From Stutzerimonas chloritidismutans AW-1 (GTDB lineage Bacteria > Pseudomonadota > Gammaproteobacteria > Pseudomonadales > Pseudomonadaceae), in assembly GCF_000495915.1 (NCBI RefSeq), contig NZ_AOFQ01000064.1, positions 1-51,035 of the forward strand: DNA of 51,035 bases, written 5' to 3'. Positions 33,310 to 41,336 of this stretch are shown one piece after another (within the stretch, counting starts at the first letter, position 1; each line of letters starts with the position of its first letter). The notes beneath the pieces were generated by a model. That model ran no database searches, was not told the origin of the DNA, and saw only the letters and a program-made list of their open reading frames with translations. Position numbers and translations under genes: made by a program.

Positions 33310-34758
33310 ATGATTCCGCGTCGCACCAAGATCGTCGCCACCCTGGGCCCAGCGAGCAGCTCGCCGGAGGTGTTGGAAAAGATGATCGTCGCCGGGCTGG
33401 ACGTAGCCCGCCTGAATTTCTCCCACGGCAGCCCCGACGAGCATCGTGCCCGGGCTGAGCTGGTGCGTGAAATCGCCGCGCGCCACGGCCGCTTCGTCGC
33501 GCTGCTCGGAGACCTGCAGGGGCCGAAGATCCGCATTGCCAAGTTCACCGACAAGCGCATCGAGCTGAAGGAAGGCGACCAGTTCCGCTTCTCCGTGACC
33601 CATCCGCGCGACGCCGGCAATCAGGAAGTGGTCGGCATCGATTACCCGGATCTGGTCAAGGATTGCGGCGTCGGCGATGAGCTCCTGCTCGACGACGGCC
33701 GCGTGGTGATGCGCGTCGACAACGCCACCGCGGACGAACTGCACTGCACCGTACTGATCGGTGGCCCGCTGTCGGACAACAAGGGCATCAACCGTCGCGG
33801 CGGCGGCCTGACTGCCCCGGCACTGACCAACAAGGACAAGGCCGACATCAAGCTGGCCGCGGATCTGCAGCTGGACTATCTGGCCGTCTCCTTCCCGCGC
33901 GATGCCGCGGACATGGAGCTGGCCCGTCGCCTGCGCGACGAGGCCGGTTCCGACGCCTGGCTGATCGCCAAGATCGAGCGGGCCGAAGCGGTCGCCGACG
34001 ACGAGGCGCTGGACGGCCTGATCCGCGCCAGCGACGGCGTGATGGTGGCGCGCGGCGATCTCGGGGTGGAAGTTGGCGATGCCGAGCTGGTCGGCATCCA
34101 GAAGAAGATCATTCTGCACGCGCGTCGCCACAACAAGGTGGTGATTACCGCGACGCAGATGATGGAGTCGATGATCCACAGCCCGATGCCGACCCGCGCC
34201 GAGGTATCCGATGTAGCCAACGCCGTGTTGGACTACACCGATGCGGTGATGCTCTCGGCCGAAAGCGCCGCCGGCGAATACCCGATCGAAGCGATCAAGG
34301 CCATGGCCCGCGTGTGCTGCGGTGCGGAGAAGCACCCGACCAGCACTAAGTCCGGCCACCGCCTCGGCCAGCAGTTCGAGCGCTGCGACGAGAGCGCGGC
34401 GCTGGCTGCGATGTACACGGCCAACCACTTCCCGGGCGTCAAGGCCATCATCGCCCTGACCGAAAGCGGTTACACGCCGCTGATCATGTCGCGCATCCGT
34501 TCTTCGGTGCCGATCTTCGCATTCTCGCCGCACCGCGAAACCCAGGCACGGGTCGCGCTGTTCCGCGGCGTGCAGACCATCCCGTTCGATCCGGCCGCGC
34601 TGCCCGCGGACAAGGTCAGCCAGATGGCGGTCGAGGAGCTGCTCAAGCGCAATATCGTGCAGCCCGGTGACTGGGTGATCCTGACCAAGGGCGACAGCTA
34701 CCACGACAGCACAGGCGGTACCAACACGATGAAGATCCTGCGCGTCGGCGATCAGTAA
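33310..34758 (+). CDS. pykA: Pyruvate kinase
   Basis: This enzyme converts phosphoenolpyruvate and ADP to pyruvate and ATP, the last step of glycolysis. The 482-aa protein shows the full family pattern: RRTKIVATLGPASSSPEVLE at the N-terminus, LNFSHGSPDEHRARAE, the catalytic Lys and metal site in AWLIAKIERAEAVADDEALD followed by MVARGDLGVEV, and VVITATQMMESMI. The C-terminal domain is complete and lacks an obvious fructose-1,6-bisphosphate motif, which fits the AMP/sugar-phosphate-type PykA; this last point is an inference. AGGAG precedes the ATG. It is monocistronic with a strong hairpin downstream. Confidence 0.96.
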   Translation: MIPRRTKIVATLGPASSSPEVLEKMIVAGLDVARLNFSHGSPDEHRARAELVREIAARHGRFVALLGDLQGPKIRIAKFTDKRIELKEGDQFRFSVTHPRDAGNQEVVGIDYPDLVKDCGVGDELLLDDGRVVMRVDNATADELHCTVLIGGPLSDNKGINRRGGGLTAPALTNKDKADIKLAADLQLDYLAVSFPRDAADMELARRLRDEAGSDAWLIAKIERAEAVADDEALDGLIRASDGVMVARGDLGVEVGDAELVGIQKKIILHARRHNKVVITATQMMESMIHSPMPTRAEVSDVANAVLDYTDAVMLSAESAAGEYPIEAIKAMARVCCGAEKHPTSTKSGHRLGQQFERCDESAALAAMYTANHFPGVKAIIALTESGYTPLIMSRIRSSVPIFAFSPHRETQARVALFRGVQTIPFDPAALPADKVSQMAVEELLKRNIVQPGDWVILTKGDSYHDSTGGTNTMKILRVGDQ

Positions 34759-34774
34759 GGTTGGCAGGGAATCA

Positions 34775-34804
34775 CACGAGGCCGGCTCTTTAGCCGGCCT
34801 CGTG
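34775..34804. terminator. Hairpin between convergent pykA and the 2Fe-2S reductase gene
   Basis: CACGAGGCCGGCT pairs with AGCCGGCCTCGTG over 13 perfect bp around a CTTT loop. No U-run follows on either side, but its position between two converging genes suggests a bidirectional terminator. Confidence 0.7.
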
Positions 34805-34831
34805 CTGTCTGCAAGATCGAACGGGAGCCAA

Positions 34832-35773
34832 CTACCGCGGCTGAGTCGCGCTGACGAACGCGTCGCTGAATATCTGTCCACGCGGCAGGCCCGCGAGAAA
34901 CAGGCGCCTGGCGCAGGCGTCGACGAACGCCGAGCCGCCGCAGAGCAGCGCGATGTCCCGCCGCGACGTTGGTCGTAGCGTCGAAAGCATGCTGTCACGC
35001 TGTTGCGCATCGACCCATTGCAGCTCCAGGTTCTCGTGCCTATCCGCCAACTCCTGCAACGGCCCGCGCAGGTAGTGCTCGTCGCGGCAAAAATGCACCA
35101 GCCTGATCGTCCCGGCATGGCCCTGGCGCAGGCTCTCGCGCAACAGGCTGAATAGAGGGGCCAACCCGGTTCCCGAAGCCAGCAGCAATAAAGAGCGCTC
35201 AGACCACTCCGGCTCGTAATGCAATGCACCACCGTGCAGGTCGCCCAGCCGCAGCGTGTCGCCCGCGCGCAGCTGCCGCGCGGCATCGCAGAACGCCCCC
35301 GGCCTGGAGCAATCGAGATGAAACTCCAGCCAGGGATCGTCGCCGGGAACACTGGCCAGCGAATACGGCCTAGCGATGCCGGCACCAGTCCACAGCAACA
35401 GGTGCTGACCTGCACGATAGCGCAGCGGCCGCTCCGGCAGCAGACGCAGGCGCAGCACGCTACCGCTCAGCCACTCGGCGCTTTGCACCTGAGCGGGCTG
35501 CCCGTCGCGGCGAGGATCGAAGACTTCTACGCCGAGGTCCTCCTCGACACTGCACTGACAGGCCAATCGCCAGCCGGCCGCATGTTGCTCGGGCCGTAGC
35601 AGGTCAGCTTGCAGCTCGCGCGGTGCGCCGTCGACACAGCGCACCAGGCAGGCGTGGCAGCTGCCGGCGCGGCAACTGTAGGAAACGGGCAGGCCGGCAG
35701 CGATCAGGGCGTCGAGCAGGTTAGTAGCGGGCGCGACCGACCAGCGCTTGCCGGCGCAATGCAACTCAGGCAT
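34832..35773 (-). CDS. 2Fe-2S ferredoxin/FAD-NAD(P)H reductase
   Basis: A 313-aa soluble electron-transfer protein. The N-terminal plant-type ferredoxin domain has Cys34-x4-Cys39-x2-Cys42 (SYSCRAGSCHAC) and a fourth ligand at about Cys72. A ferredoxin-NADP reductase-like module follows with the FAD motif RPYSLASVPG, the NAD(P) motif LLLASGTGLAPLFSLLRE and a terminal LLCGGSAFVDACARRLF. This architecture is used by reductase components of oxygenases and by CDP-6-deoxy-glucoseen reductase-like proteins; no oxygenase lies nearby, so the electron acceptor is unknown. The ATG at 35773 lies inside the 3' end of the diguanylate cyclase gene (8-nt overlap), so the two are cotranslated. Longer in-frame starts upstream lie deeper in that gene. 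Confidence 0.88.
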   Translation of the reverse strand: MPELHCAGKRWSVAPATNLLDALIAAGLPVSYSCRAGSCHACLVRCVDGAPRELQADLLRPEQHAAGWRLACQCSVEEDLGVEVFDPRRDGQPAQVQSAEWLSGSVLRLRLLPERPLRYRAGQHLLLWTGAGIARPYSLASVPGDDPWLEFHLDCSRPGAFCDAARQLRAGDTLRLGDLHGGALHYEPEWSERSLLLLASGTGLAPLFSLLRESLRQGHAGTIRLVHFCRDEHYLRGPLQELADRHENLELQWVDAQQRDSMLSTLRPTSRRDIALLCGGSAFVDACARRLFLAGLPRGQIFSDAFVSATQPR

Positions 35774-36896
35774 CGGCGGTGACCCAGGCGGGTTCGCAGC
35801 GATTGCGTCCAGCGCGCTTGGCTCGATAGAGCGCTTCGTCGGCACGTTGCAGCGCCGCGTCCAGATTATCTCCAGCATTCAGCAGGGTCAGGCCGATCGA
35901 CAGGCTGAGATGTCCGGCTTCGATCTTGGCATCTTCCGGTTCGGCGTTGGCGAAGGCCTCTCGCAGGCGCTCGCAGCACGCGGTGAACTGCTCGGCGTCG
36001 GTATTGGGTAGCAGTAGCACGAACTCCTCGCCGCCATAACGGGCCAGCACATCGTCATCACGCAGACAGGACCGCGCCACGCTGGCAAAGGCCTGCAGCA
36101 CGCGGTCTCCGGTGGCATGGCCGTGGATATCGTTGATGCGCTTGAAGTGATCCAGATCGATGAGCGCCAGCCCCGATTGATGTCCCTTGCGCAGGCGGTT
36201 CAGGTCGCCCTCGGCGATACGCAGGAAGCGCCGCCGGTTGTATAGGCCCGTCAACTCGTCGGTAGAAGCCAGATCCTCCAGTTGACGCATCATTCCGCGC
36301 AGGGTGTCCTGATGTGCCTGCAACGCGAAACGCCGCTGGCGCATGCGCTGGCGCAAGCGATACACGTGGCCGGCGAACAGACACATCCAGATCAGCGTCA
36401 CCAGCAGCACGCTGGCCTGCAGCAGGAACACATCGGTCTCGATAGGCCGCTGCAGGTAGTAATCCAGCGCAGCCATGCCGACGAAGCTGACGAAGGCCAG
36501 CGCGGCGTAGCGAATGAACACCTTGGGCGGCAGGAAGACGGCAAACATCAGCACCAGCAGATAGAGCACCAGCAGCGAACCACGCGCGCTACCGAGGTTG
36601 AACAGAAAGGTCGTCAGCCACAGCAGCCCCACCAGGACCTGCGGCTCAGTCAGGCTGGGATCCTTCGAGCGCAGGTTGATGCCTCGGTGAAACAGCCAGA
36701 AGAACAGCAGCTGACTCACCACAATCAACTCCGACTGCACCACGGCGCTGGCCACCGAGGCCTGATAGAAGCCCCCCGCCACCGCCACCCAGGTCAGCAC
36801 CAGGCCCAGACCGTAGGTCACGGAGGCCAGTGCGAATCGCCGCGTAACCAATTGCTGCAATGTACGCAGATCGGTCTCGTCACGCATCGCACTCAT
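35766..36896 (-). CDS. Membrane diguanylate cyclase (GGDEF)
   Basis: This enzyme makes cyclic di-GMP from two GTP. The 376-aa protein has about six membrane helices in its N-terminal 190 residues (for example YGLGLVLTWVAVAGGFY, LLFFWLFHRG and LLVLYLLVLMFAVFLPPKVF) with no recognised ligand domain. The catalytic domain carries GGEEF at residues 288-292 and an RxxD product-inhibition site (RDDD) exactly five residues before it, so the enzyme should be active and feedback-inhibited. DELTGLYNRR marks the domain start. ATG at 36896 is preceded by AAGGA; an in-frame start 33 nt earlier is less likely. The stop overlaps the 2Fe-2S reductase gene. Confidence 0.94.
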   Translation of the reverse strand: MSAMRDETDLRTLQQLVTRRFALASVTYGLGLVLTWVAVAGGFYQASVASAVVQSELIVVSQLLFFWLFHRGINLRSKDPSLTEPQVLVGLLWLTTFLFNLGSARGSLLVLYLLVLMFAVFLPPKVFIRYAALAFVSFVGMAALDYYLQRPIETDVFLLQASVLLVTLIWMCLFAGHVYRLRQRMRQRRFALQAHQDTLRGMMRQLEDLASTDELTGLYNRRRFLRIAEGDLNRLRKGHQSGLALIDLDHFKRINDIHGHATGDRVLQAFASVARSCLRDDDVLARYGGEEFVLLLPNTDAEQFTACCERLREAFANAEPEDAKIEAGHLSLSIGLTLLNAGDNLDAALQRADEALYRAKRAGRNRCEPAWVTADA

Positions 36897-37009
36897 AGGG
36901 ATCCTTCCCGCTGTGGCAATTTGCCGCACTCTACGCTTACCGAAAACAAAATCCTAGCCAGCATTCGCATCGCTCCAGGTCCATCCGTGTACCGCGCAGC
37001 TTGACGCGT

Positions 37010-37015
37010 TATACT
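37010..37015 (+). promoter_or_regulatory. Candidate -10 box of the fumarase gene (TATACT)
   Basis: TATACT matches the -10 consensus at five of six bases and lies 76 nt upstream of the fumarase ATG. No good -35 box is seen at 16-18 bp, suggesting activator dependence or a different start. Confidence 0.45.
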
Positions 37016-37032
37016 GCGCCGCATTTTTTCGC

Positions 37033-37061
37033 GGCGCGTCGACTGCCACCCCCGACGCGCC
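37033..37061 (+). promoter_or_regulatory. Stem-loop in the fumarase 5' leader
   Basis: GGCGCGTCG pairs perfectly with CGACGCGCC (9 bp) around an 11-nt loop, ending 30 nt before the fumarase ATG. It would form in the leader transcribed from the TATACT promoter. Without a U-run it is not a classical attenuator; it may stabilise the message or be a binding site. Confidence 0.5.
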
Positions 37062-37091
37062 TCTTAATCGCCCCGTATGAGGACGCGCTGC

Positions 37092-38615
37092 ATGACCGTG
37101 ATCAAGCAAGACGACCTGATTCAAAGCGTCGCCGACGCTTTGCAGTTCATTTCTTACTACCACCCCGTGGACTTCATCCAGGCGATGCACGAAGCCTACC
37201 TGCGTGAAGAATCCCCGGCTGCCCGCGACTCCATGGCGCAGATCCTGATCAACTCGCGCATGTGCGCCACCGGTCATCGCCCGATCTGTCAGGACACCGG
37301 TATCGTCACCGTGTTCGTCCGCGTCGGCATGGACGTGCGCTGGGACGGCGCGACCATGAGCCTGGACGACATGATCAACGAGGGTGTGCGCCGCGCCTAC
37401 AACCTGCCGGAAAACGTCCTGCGTGCTTCGATCCTGGCCGACCCGGCAGGTTCCCGCAAGAACACCAAGGACAACACCCCGGCCGTCATCCACTACTCCA
37501 TCGTTCCCGGCGACAAGGTGGAAGTGGACGTCGCAGCCAAGGGCGGCGGTTCCGAGAACAAGTCGAAGATGGCCATGCTCAACCCGTCCGACTCGATCGT
37601 CGACTGGGTGCTGAAGACCGTGCCGACCATGGGCGCCGGCTGGTGCCCGCCGGGCATGCTCGGCATCGGCATCGGTGGCACCGCCGAGAAAGCCGCGGTG
37701 ATGGCCAAGGAAGTGCTGATGGAGTCCATCGACATCCATGAGCTGAAAGCCCGTGGCCCGCAGAACCGCATCGAAGAGCTGCGTCTGGAGCTGTTCGAGA
37801 AGGTCAACCAGCTGGGCATCGGCGCCCAGGGCCTGGGCGGCCTGACCACCGTGCTCGACGTCAAGATCATGGATTACCCCACCCATGCCGCATCCTTGCC
37901 GGTATGCATGATCCCCAACTGCGCCGCCACCCGTCATGCGCACTTCGTACTCGACGGCTCCGGCCCGGCCAGCCTGGAAGCGCCGTCGCTGGACGCCTAC
38001 CCGGAAATCGTCTGGGAAGCCGGCCCGAGCGCACGCCGCGTCAACCTCGACAGCATCACCCCGGAAGAGGTGCAGAGCTGGAAGCCGGGCGAGACCATCC
38101 TGCTCAACGGCAAGATGCTCACCGGTCGCGACGCCGCGCACAAGCGCATGGTCGACATGCTGAACAAGGGCGAAGAGCTGCCGGTAGACCTCAAGGGCCG
38201 CTTCATCTACTACGTCGGCCCGGTCGATCCGGTCGGTGACGAAGTGGTTGGCCCGGCTGGCCCGACCACCGCGACGCGCATGGACAAGTTCACCCGTCAG
38301 ATCCTGGAAAGCACCGGCCTGCTGGGCATGATCGGCAAGTCCGAGCGCGGCCCCATTGCCATCGAAGCGATCAAGGACAACAAGGCGGTCTACCTGATGG
38401 CGGTTGGCGGTGCGGCTTATCTGGTCGCCCAGGCGATCAAGAAGTCCAAGGTGCTGGCCTTCGCCGAGCTGGGCATGGAAGCGATCTACGAGTTCGAAGT
38501 GAAGGACATGCCGGTCACCGTCGCCGTCGACACCAACGGCGAGTCGGTGCACATCACCGGCCCGGCGATCTGGCAGCAGAAGATTGCCGACAGCCTGGCG
38601 GTCGAGGTGCAATAA
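37092..38615 (+). CDS. Fumarate hydratase, class I (4Fe-4S)
   Basis: This TCA-cycle enzyme interconverts fumarate and malate using an oxygen-sensitive 4Fe-4S cluster. The 507-aa single-chain form has the N-terminal alpha domain with RPICQDTGIVTVFV (first cluster Cys) and later Cys in APTMGAGWCPPGML-like context (PTMGAGWCPPGMLGIGIGG) and MIPNCAATRHAHF. The beta domain contains GKMLTGRDAAHKRM and GPTTATRMDKF, the substrate-binding region. ATG at 37092 has GAGGA upstream and gives MTVIKQDDLIQSVADALQF. Monocistronic; a perfect bidirectional terminator separates it from aer. Confidence 0.95.
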   Translation: MTVIKQDDLIQSVADALQFISYYHPVDFIQAMHEAYLREESPAARDSMAQILINSRMCATGHRPICQDTGIVTVFVRVGMDVRWDGATMSLDDMINEGVRRAYNLPENVLRASILADPAGSRKNTKDNTPAVIHYSIVPGDKVEVDVAAKGGGSENKSKMAMLNPSDSIVDWVLKTVPTMGAGWCPPGMLGIGIGGTAEKAAVMAKEVLMESIDIHELKARGPQNRIEELRLELFEKVNQLGIGAQGLGGLTTVLDVKIMDYPTHAASLPVCMIPNCAATRHAHFVLDGSGPASLEAPSLDAYPEIVWEAGPSARRVNLDSITPEEVQSWKPGETILLNGKMLTGRDAAHKRMVDMLNKGEELPVDLKGRFIYYVGPVDPVGDEVVGPAGPTTATRMDKFTRQILESTGLLGMIGKSERGPIAIEAIKDNKAVYLMAVGGAAYLVAQAIKKSKVLAFAELGMEAIYEFEVKDMPVTVAVDTNGESVHITGPAIWQQKIADSLAVEVQ

Positions 38616-38624
38616 GCGACACGC

Positions 38625-38661
38625 CAATAAAAAGCCCGGCTCGATGCCGGGCTTTTTATTG
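38625..38661. terminator. Bidirectional intrinsic terminator between fumarase and aer
   Basis: A perfect 16-bp inverted repeat (CAATAAAAAGCCCGGC with its complement) around a TCGAT loop. The arms carry an A-run on one side and a T-run on the other, so it can terminate both the fumarase gene (plus) and aer (minus). Confidence 0.95.
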
Positions 38662-38669
38662 CCCGGCAA

Positions 38670-40235
38670 TCAGCGGTTGAAGCGTTCGACCAGTGCCCGC
38701 AGCCCGTGCGCTGCGCATTCCAGGTCGCGACCGCGCTGCATGGTCAGGTCCGCCTTGCTGACATTGCTGTCAGTCGTGACGGCAATACGGGTGACCTGAC
38801 GAGCAATGTCTTCGGCCACATGCGCCTGCTCTTCGGCAGCGGCAGCCATCTGCTGGCTCATCCCGGCAATGCGGCCGACCGCCTCGCGAATGCCCTGCAA
38901 CGCCTGCTGCGCCTCGACGACCTGGGCCAACCCCTGGGCCGCCTCCTTGTCACCCACCTGTGCAATTGTCACGGCCTCACCCGCCTTGCTGGTGAGCGAC
39001 TGGATGATGGCCTGGATCTGCTGCGTCGACTCCCGCGTCTTGCTCGCCAACGCACGCACCTCGTCGGCGACCACGGCAAAGCCCCTGCCCTGCTCGCCAG
39101 CACGTACGGCCTCGATGGCAGCATTCAGCGCCAGCAGGTTGGTCTGGTCGGCGATGCTCTGGATCATGCCGGCAGCGGATACGATCTGCTGGGTTTCGCC
39201 AGCCAGCTCGTTGACCACGTTGCCGATGTTGGTGACGGTCGCCGCCAGCATTTCCATCGCCTCGCGGGAACTCGCTGCGACCCGATCACCGTCGTCTGCC
39301 AGCGCGTTCGCCGTCCTCGCCTCCTCTGCCGTGTGCTGCACGTGCCCGGCGACCTCACTGATCGATGCGGTCATCTGCGTCACCGCGGTGGCCGTCATGT
39401 CCGTCTCGCCGCGCTGCTGGCGCAGCTCGTTTTCGGTCTGGCTGGCCAGCGAATAGGTTTCTGCCGATGCACCGGCGACCTGCACGGCCAGATCGGACAG
39501 ACGCGTCAACGCCGTACGCAACCGCGCGTCTTCACTGACCAGGGCCATCTCCAGCCGCGCCGCATTGCCATGCCGCTGGGTGTAGGTCAGGGCGACCACC
39601 GGATCGGTGAAGGCTTCGGGTACGCGCTGCAGGATGCTCAGCAACTGGCGTTCCGCAGCGAAGTGACAGCTGAGCCCGAGCACGAAGAACAGACCGAGCA
39701 CGACGAGCGCTTCCACTGCCGGCGGCAGCCAGAAGATTCCACCGGCCGCCAGCACCGCGGCGCCCATCGGCATCGCCAGTGCACGCGTCCAGCCCTGCGC
39801 GCGCCGGCTCAACGAAACCGCCGGCCGGCCGGTACGCAGGCGCTCGTACAGCGCCGTCGCCTGGGCGACCTGCTCGGCGGTCGGCTTGACCCGCACTGAC
39901 TCGAAGCCGGTCAGCTTGCCATCGTCGAAAACAGGCGTGACGTAGGCGCTGACCCAGTAGAAATCGCCGTTCTTGCAGCGGTTCTTGACCACCCCCATCC
40001 AGCTTTTGCCGGCCTTCAGGTAGCGCCACATCACCTCGAACACGGCGGGTGGCATGTCCGGGTGGCGGACCAGGTTGTGGTCACTGCCGATCAGCTCGGC
40101 TCGTGAGTAGCCACTGATGGCGACGAATTCGTCATTGCAATAAAGGATTTTGCCCTGGTTATCCGTCGCCGAAATCAGCCGCTGATGCGCCGGAAAGGTC
40201 CGTTCGGTGTTGCTTACCGGTCCGTTGTTTCTCAT
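38670..40235 (-). CDS. aer: Aerotaxis receptor Aer (PAS-methyl-accepting chemotaxis protein)
   Basis: Aer senses redox state through FAD bound in an N-terminal cytosolic PAS domain and signals to CheA/CheY to steer cells to oxygen. The 521-aa length equals that of P. aeruginosa Aer. The PAS domain spans about residues 10-125 (NQGKILYCNDEFVAISGYSR, WMGVVKNRCKNGDFYWVSAY). Two membrane segments follow near 155-200 (AAVLAAGGIFWLPPAVEALV, VLGLFFVLGL). The C-terminal signalling hairpin contains NAAIEAVRAGEQGRGFAVVA and DEVRALASKTRESTQQI. ATG at 40235 has GGGAG upstream; a start 51 nt earlier is unlikely. Convergent with the fumarase gene. Confidence 0.95.
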   Translation of the reverse strand: MRNNGPVSNTERTFPAHQRLISATDNQGKILYCNDEFVAISGYSRAELIGSDHNLVRHPDMPPAVFEVMWRYLKAGKSWMGVVKNRCKNGDFYWVSAYVTPVFDDGKLTGFESVRVKPTAEQVAQATALYERLRTGRPAVSLSRRAQGWTRALAMPMGAAVLAAGGIFWLPPAVEALVVLGLFFVLGLSCHFAAERQLLSILQRVPEAFTDPVVALTYTQRHGNAARLEMALVSEDARLRTALTRLSDLAVQVAGASAETYSLASQTENELRQQRGETDMTATAVTQMTASISEVAGHVQHTAEEARTANALADDGDRVAASSREAMEMLAATVTNIGNVVNELAGETQQIVSAAGMIQSIADQTNLLALNAAIEAVRAGEQGRGFAVVADEVRALASKTRESTQQIQAIIQSLTSKAGEAVTIAQVGDKEAAQGLAQVVEAQQALQGIREAVGRIAGMSQQMAAAAEEQAHVAEDIARQVTRIAVTTDSNVSKADLTMQRGRDLECAAHGLRALVERFNR

Positions 40236-40391
40236 CGCCCGAACTCCCTGCCAGCGATTTGCTGAAAAATGCGACTCATCGGTCACGACGAATCAATCTG
40301 TTACAAGAGTCGGGCGGCGCAAAGCGAACTTGAGAGGGGACGGAAAGTATTTGCCGAACGGCATCGGCAGGTAGTGCCGCTCGTGAGCGGA

Positions 40392-40613
40392 CTAGCGACC
40401 GCCGTTCTGTTCTGCGATGTACAGCGCTTCGACTTTCGCCCTGGCCCAGGGCGTCTTGCGCAGGAATTTCAGGCTGGACTTGATGCTCGGCTCATTGCTG
40501 AAGCAGCGGACATCGACGCGCTCGGCAAGGCCGTCCCAGCCGAAGCGAGCATGCAACTGGACCAGAATGGCCTCCAGCGTCACGCCATGAAGGGGGTCTT
40601 TTGCTTGAGTCAT
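40392..40613 (-). CDS. VF530-type small DNA-binding-like protein (DUF2132)
   Basis: The 73-aa product starts MTQAKDPLHGVTLEAILVQL and contains GWDGLAERVDVRCFSNEPSI and KSSLKFLRKTPWARAKVEAL, the characteristic VF530/DUF2132 pattern. The family has a compact helical fold solved for Vibrio fischeri VF530 and proposed to bind DNA; its role is unknown. The start is set by the conserved beginning; the ribosome-binding site is weak. A longer frame upstream overlaps the DJ-1 terminator and gene and is a shadow. It probably stands alone between the aer upstream region and the terminator of the DJ-1/PfpI gene. Confidence 0.85.
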   Translation of the reverse strand: MTQAKDPLHGVTLEAILVQLHARFGWDGLAERVDVRCFSNEPSIKSSLKFLRKTPWARAKVEALYIAEQNGGR

Positions 40614-40651
40614 GGGGCACTCACGAACACGAGGGCATAGCCTCACGGATG

Positions 40652-40685
40652 AAAAAACCCGCCGCGCGGTCTGCGGGGCGGGCTT
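40652..40685 (-). terminator. Intrinsic terminator of the DJ-1/PfpI gene
   Basis: On the minus strand AAGCCCGCC and GGCGGGTTTTTTC form a stem around a GC-rich loop followed by six U, 17 nt after the DJ-1/PfpI stop codon. Confidence 0.8.
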
Positions 40686-40702
40686 GGGTGACGGTCTGCA
40701 TC

Positions 40703-41284
40703 TTACAGGCTGATGCGAGTTCCGAGCACCTCGAGGAATGCCGCCAGCCACGCCGGATGGGCGGGCCATGCCGGAGCGCTGACCAGGTTGCCATCGGTAT
40801 GCGCCTGATCCACGGCAATGTCCACGTACTCGCCACCGGCCAGCTTCACCTCGGGTGCACAGGCGGGATAGGCACTGCAGGCACGCCCCTTGAGCACGCC
40901 CGCGGCAGCCAGCAGCTGGGCGCCGTGACAAACGGCGGCGATTGGCTTCTTGGCCTCATCGAACGCACGCACCAGCGCCAGCACCTGCTCGTTCAGGCGC
41001 AGATATTCCGGCGCCCGGCCACCGGGAATGACCAGGGCATCGTAGTCTTCGGCCCGCACGTCGGCGAAGTCGAAGTTCAGCGCAAAGTTGTGCCCCGGCT
41101 TCTCGCTATAGGTCTGGTCGCCCTCGAAATCGTGAATCGCGGTGCGCACGCTGTCGCCGGCCTTCTTCTCCGGGCACACGGCATGCACGCGATGGCCAAC
41201 CATCTGCAGGGCCTGGAAAGGCACCATGGTTTCGTAGTCTTCGGCGTAATCACCCACCAGCATCAAAATGTTCTTCGCCGCCAT
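40703..41284 (-). CDS. DJ-1/PfpI family protein
   Basis: The 193-aa product starts MAAKNILMLVGDYAEDYETM, typical of the PfpI/YhbO-like branch of the DJ-1 superfamily (proteases, glyoxalases and deglycase-like stress proteins). The nucleophile Cys lies in AAVCHGAQLLAAAG near residue 110, and the acidic residue that tunes it is in VPGGRAPEYLR and VRAEDYDALVIPGG. It is cytosolic. GAGGA precedes the ATG at 41284. An intrinsic terminator follows. The next gene upstream, a phospholipase-D-type synthase, ends 53 bp away. The precise activity cannot be told from sequence. Confidence 0.9.
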   Translation of the reverse strand: MAAKNILMLVGDYAEDYETMVPFQALQMVGHRVHAVCPEKKAGDSVRTAIHDFEGDQTYSEKPGHNFALNFDFADVRAEDYDALVIPGGRAPEYLRLNEQVLALVRAFDEAKKPIAAVCHGAQLLAAAGVLKGRACSAYPACAPEVKLAGGEYVDIAVDQAHTDGNLVSAPAWPAHPAWLAAFLEVLGTRISL

Positions 41285-41336
41285 TGGATCGTCCTCTTCG
41301 CGCGGGTTTGGAGCATTGCTCCGTGACGCGGCGGCT

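Noticed and set aside
33256..35415. A 719-aa open frame antisense to pykA and in another frame of the 2Fe-2S reductase gene
   Set aside because: It spans two well-supported genes, is of low complexity and lacks any recognisable domain.
36954..38669. A 571-aa open frame antisense to the fumarase gene
   Set aside because: A His/Asp/Val/Gly-rich shadow in a high-GC codon pattern; no domain or ribosome-binding site.
38706..39899. A 397-aa open frame antisense to aer
   Set aside because: Arg/His/Gln-rich shadow with no known motif; aer is certain on the opposite strand.
40283..40300. An ANR/FNR box upstream of aer (TTGAT on the minus strand)
   Set aside because: Only one half-site is present; the second half at the required spacing reads CGTGA rather than ATCAA.
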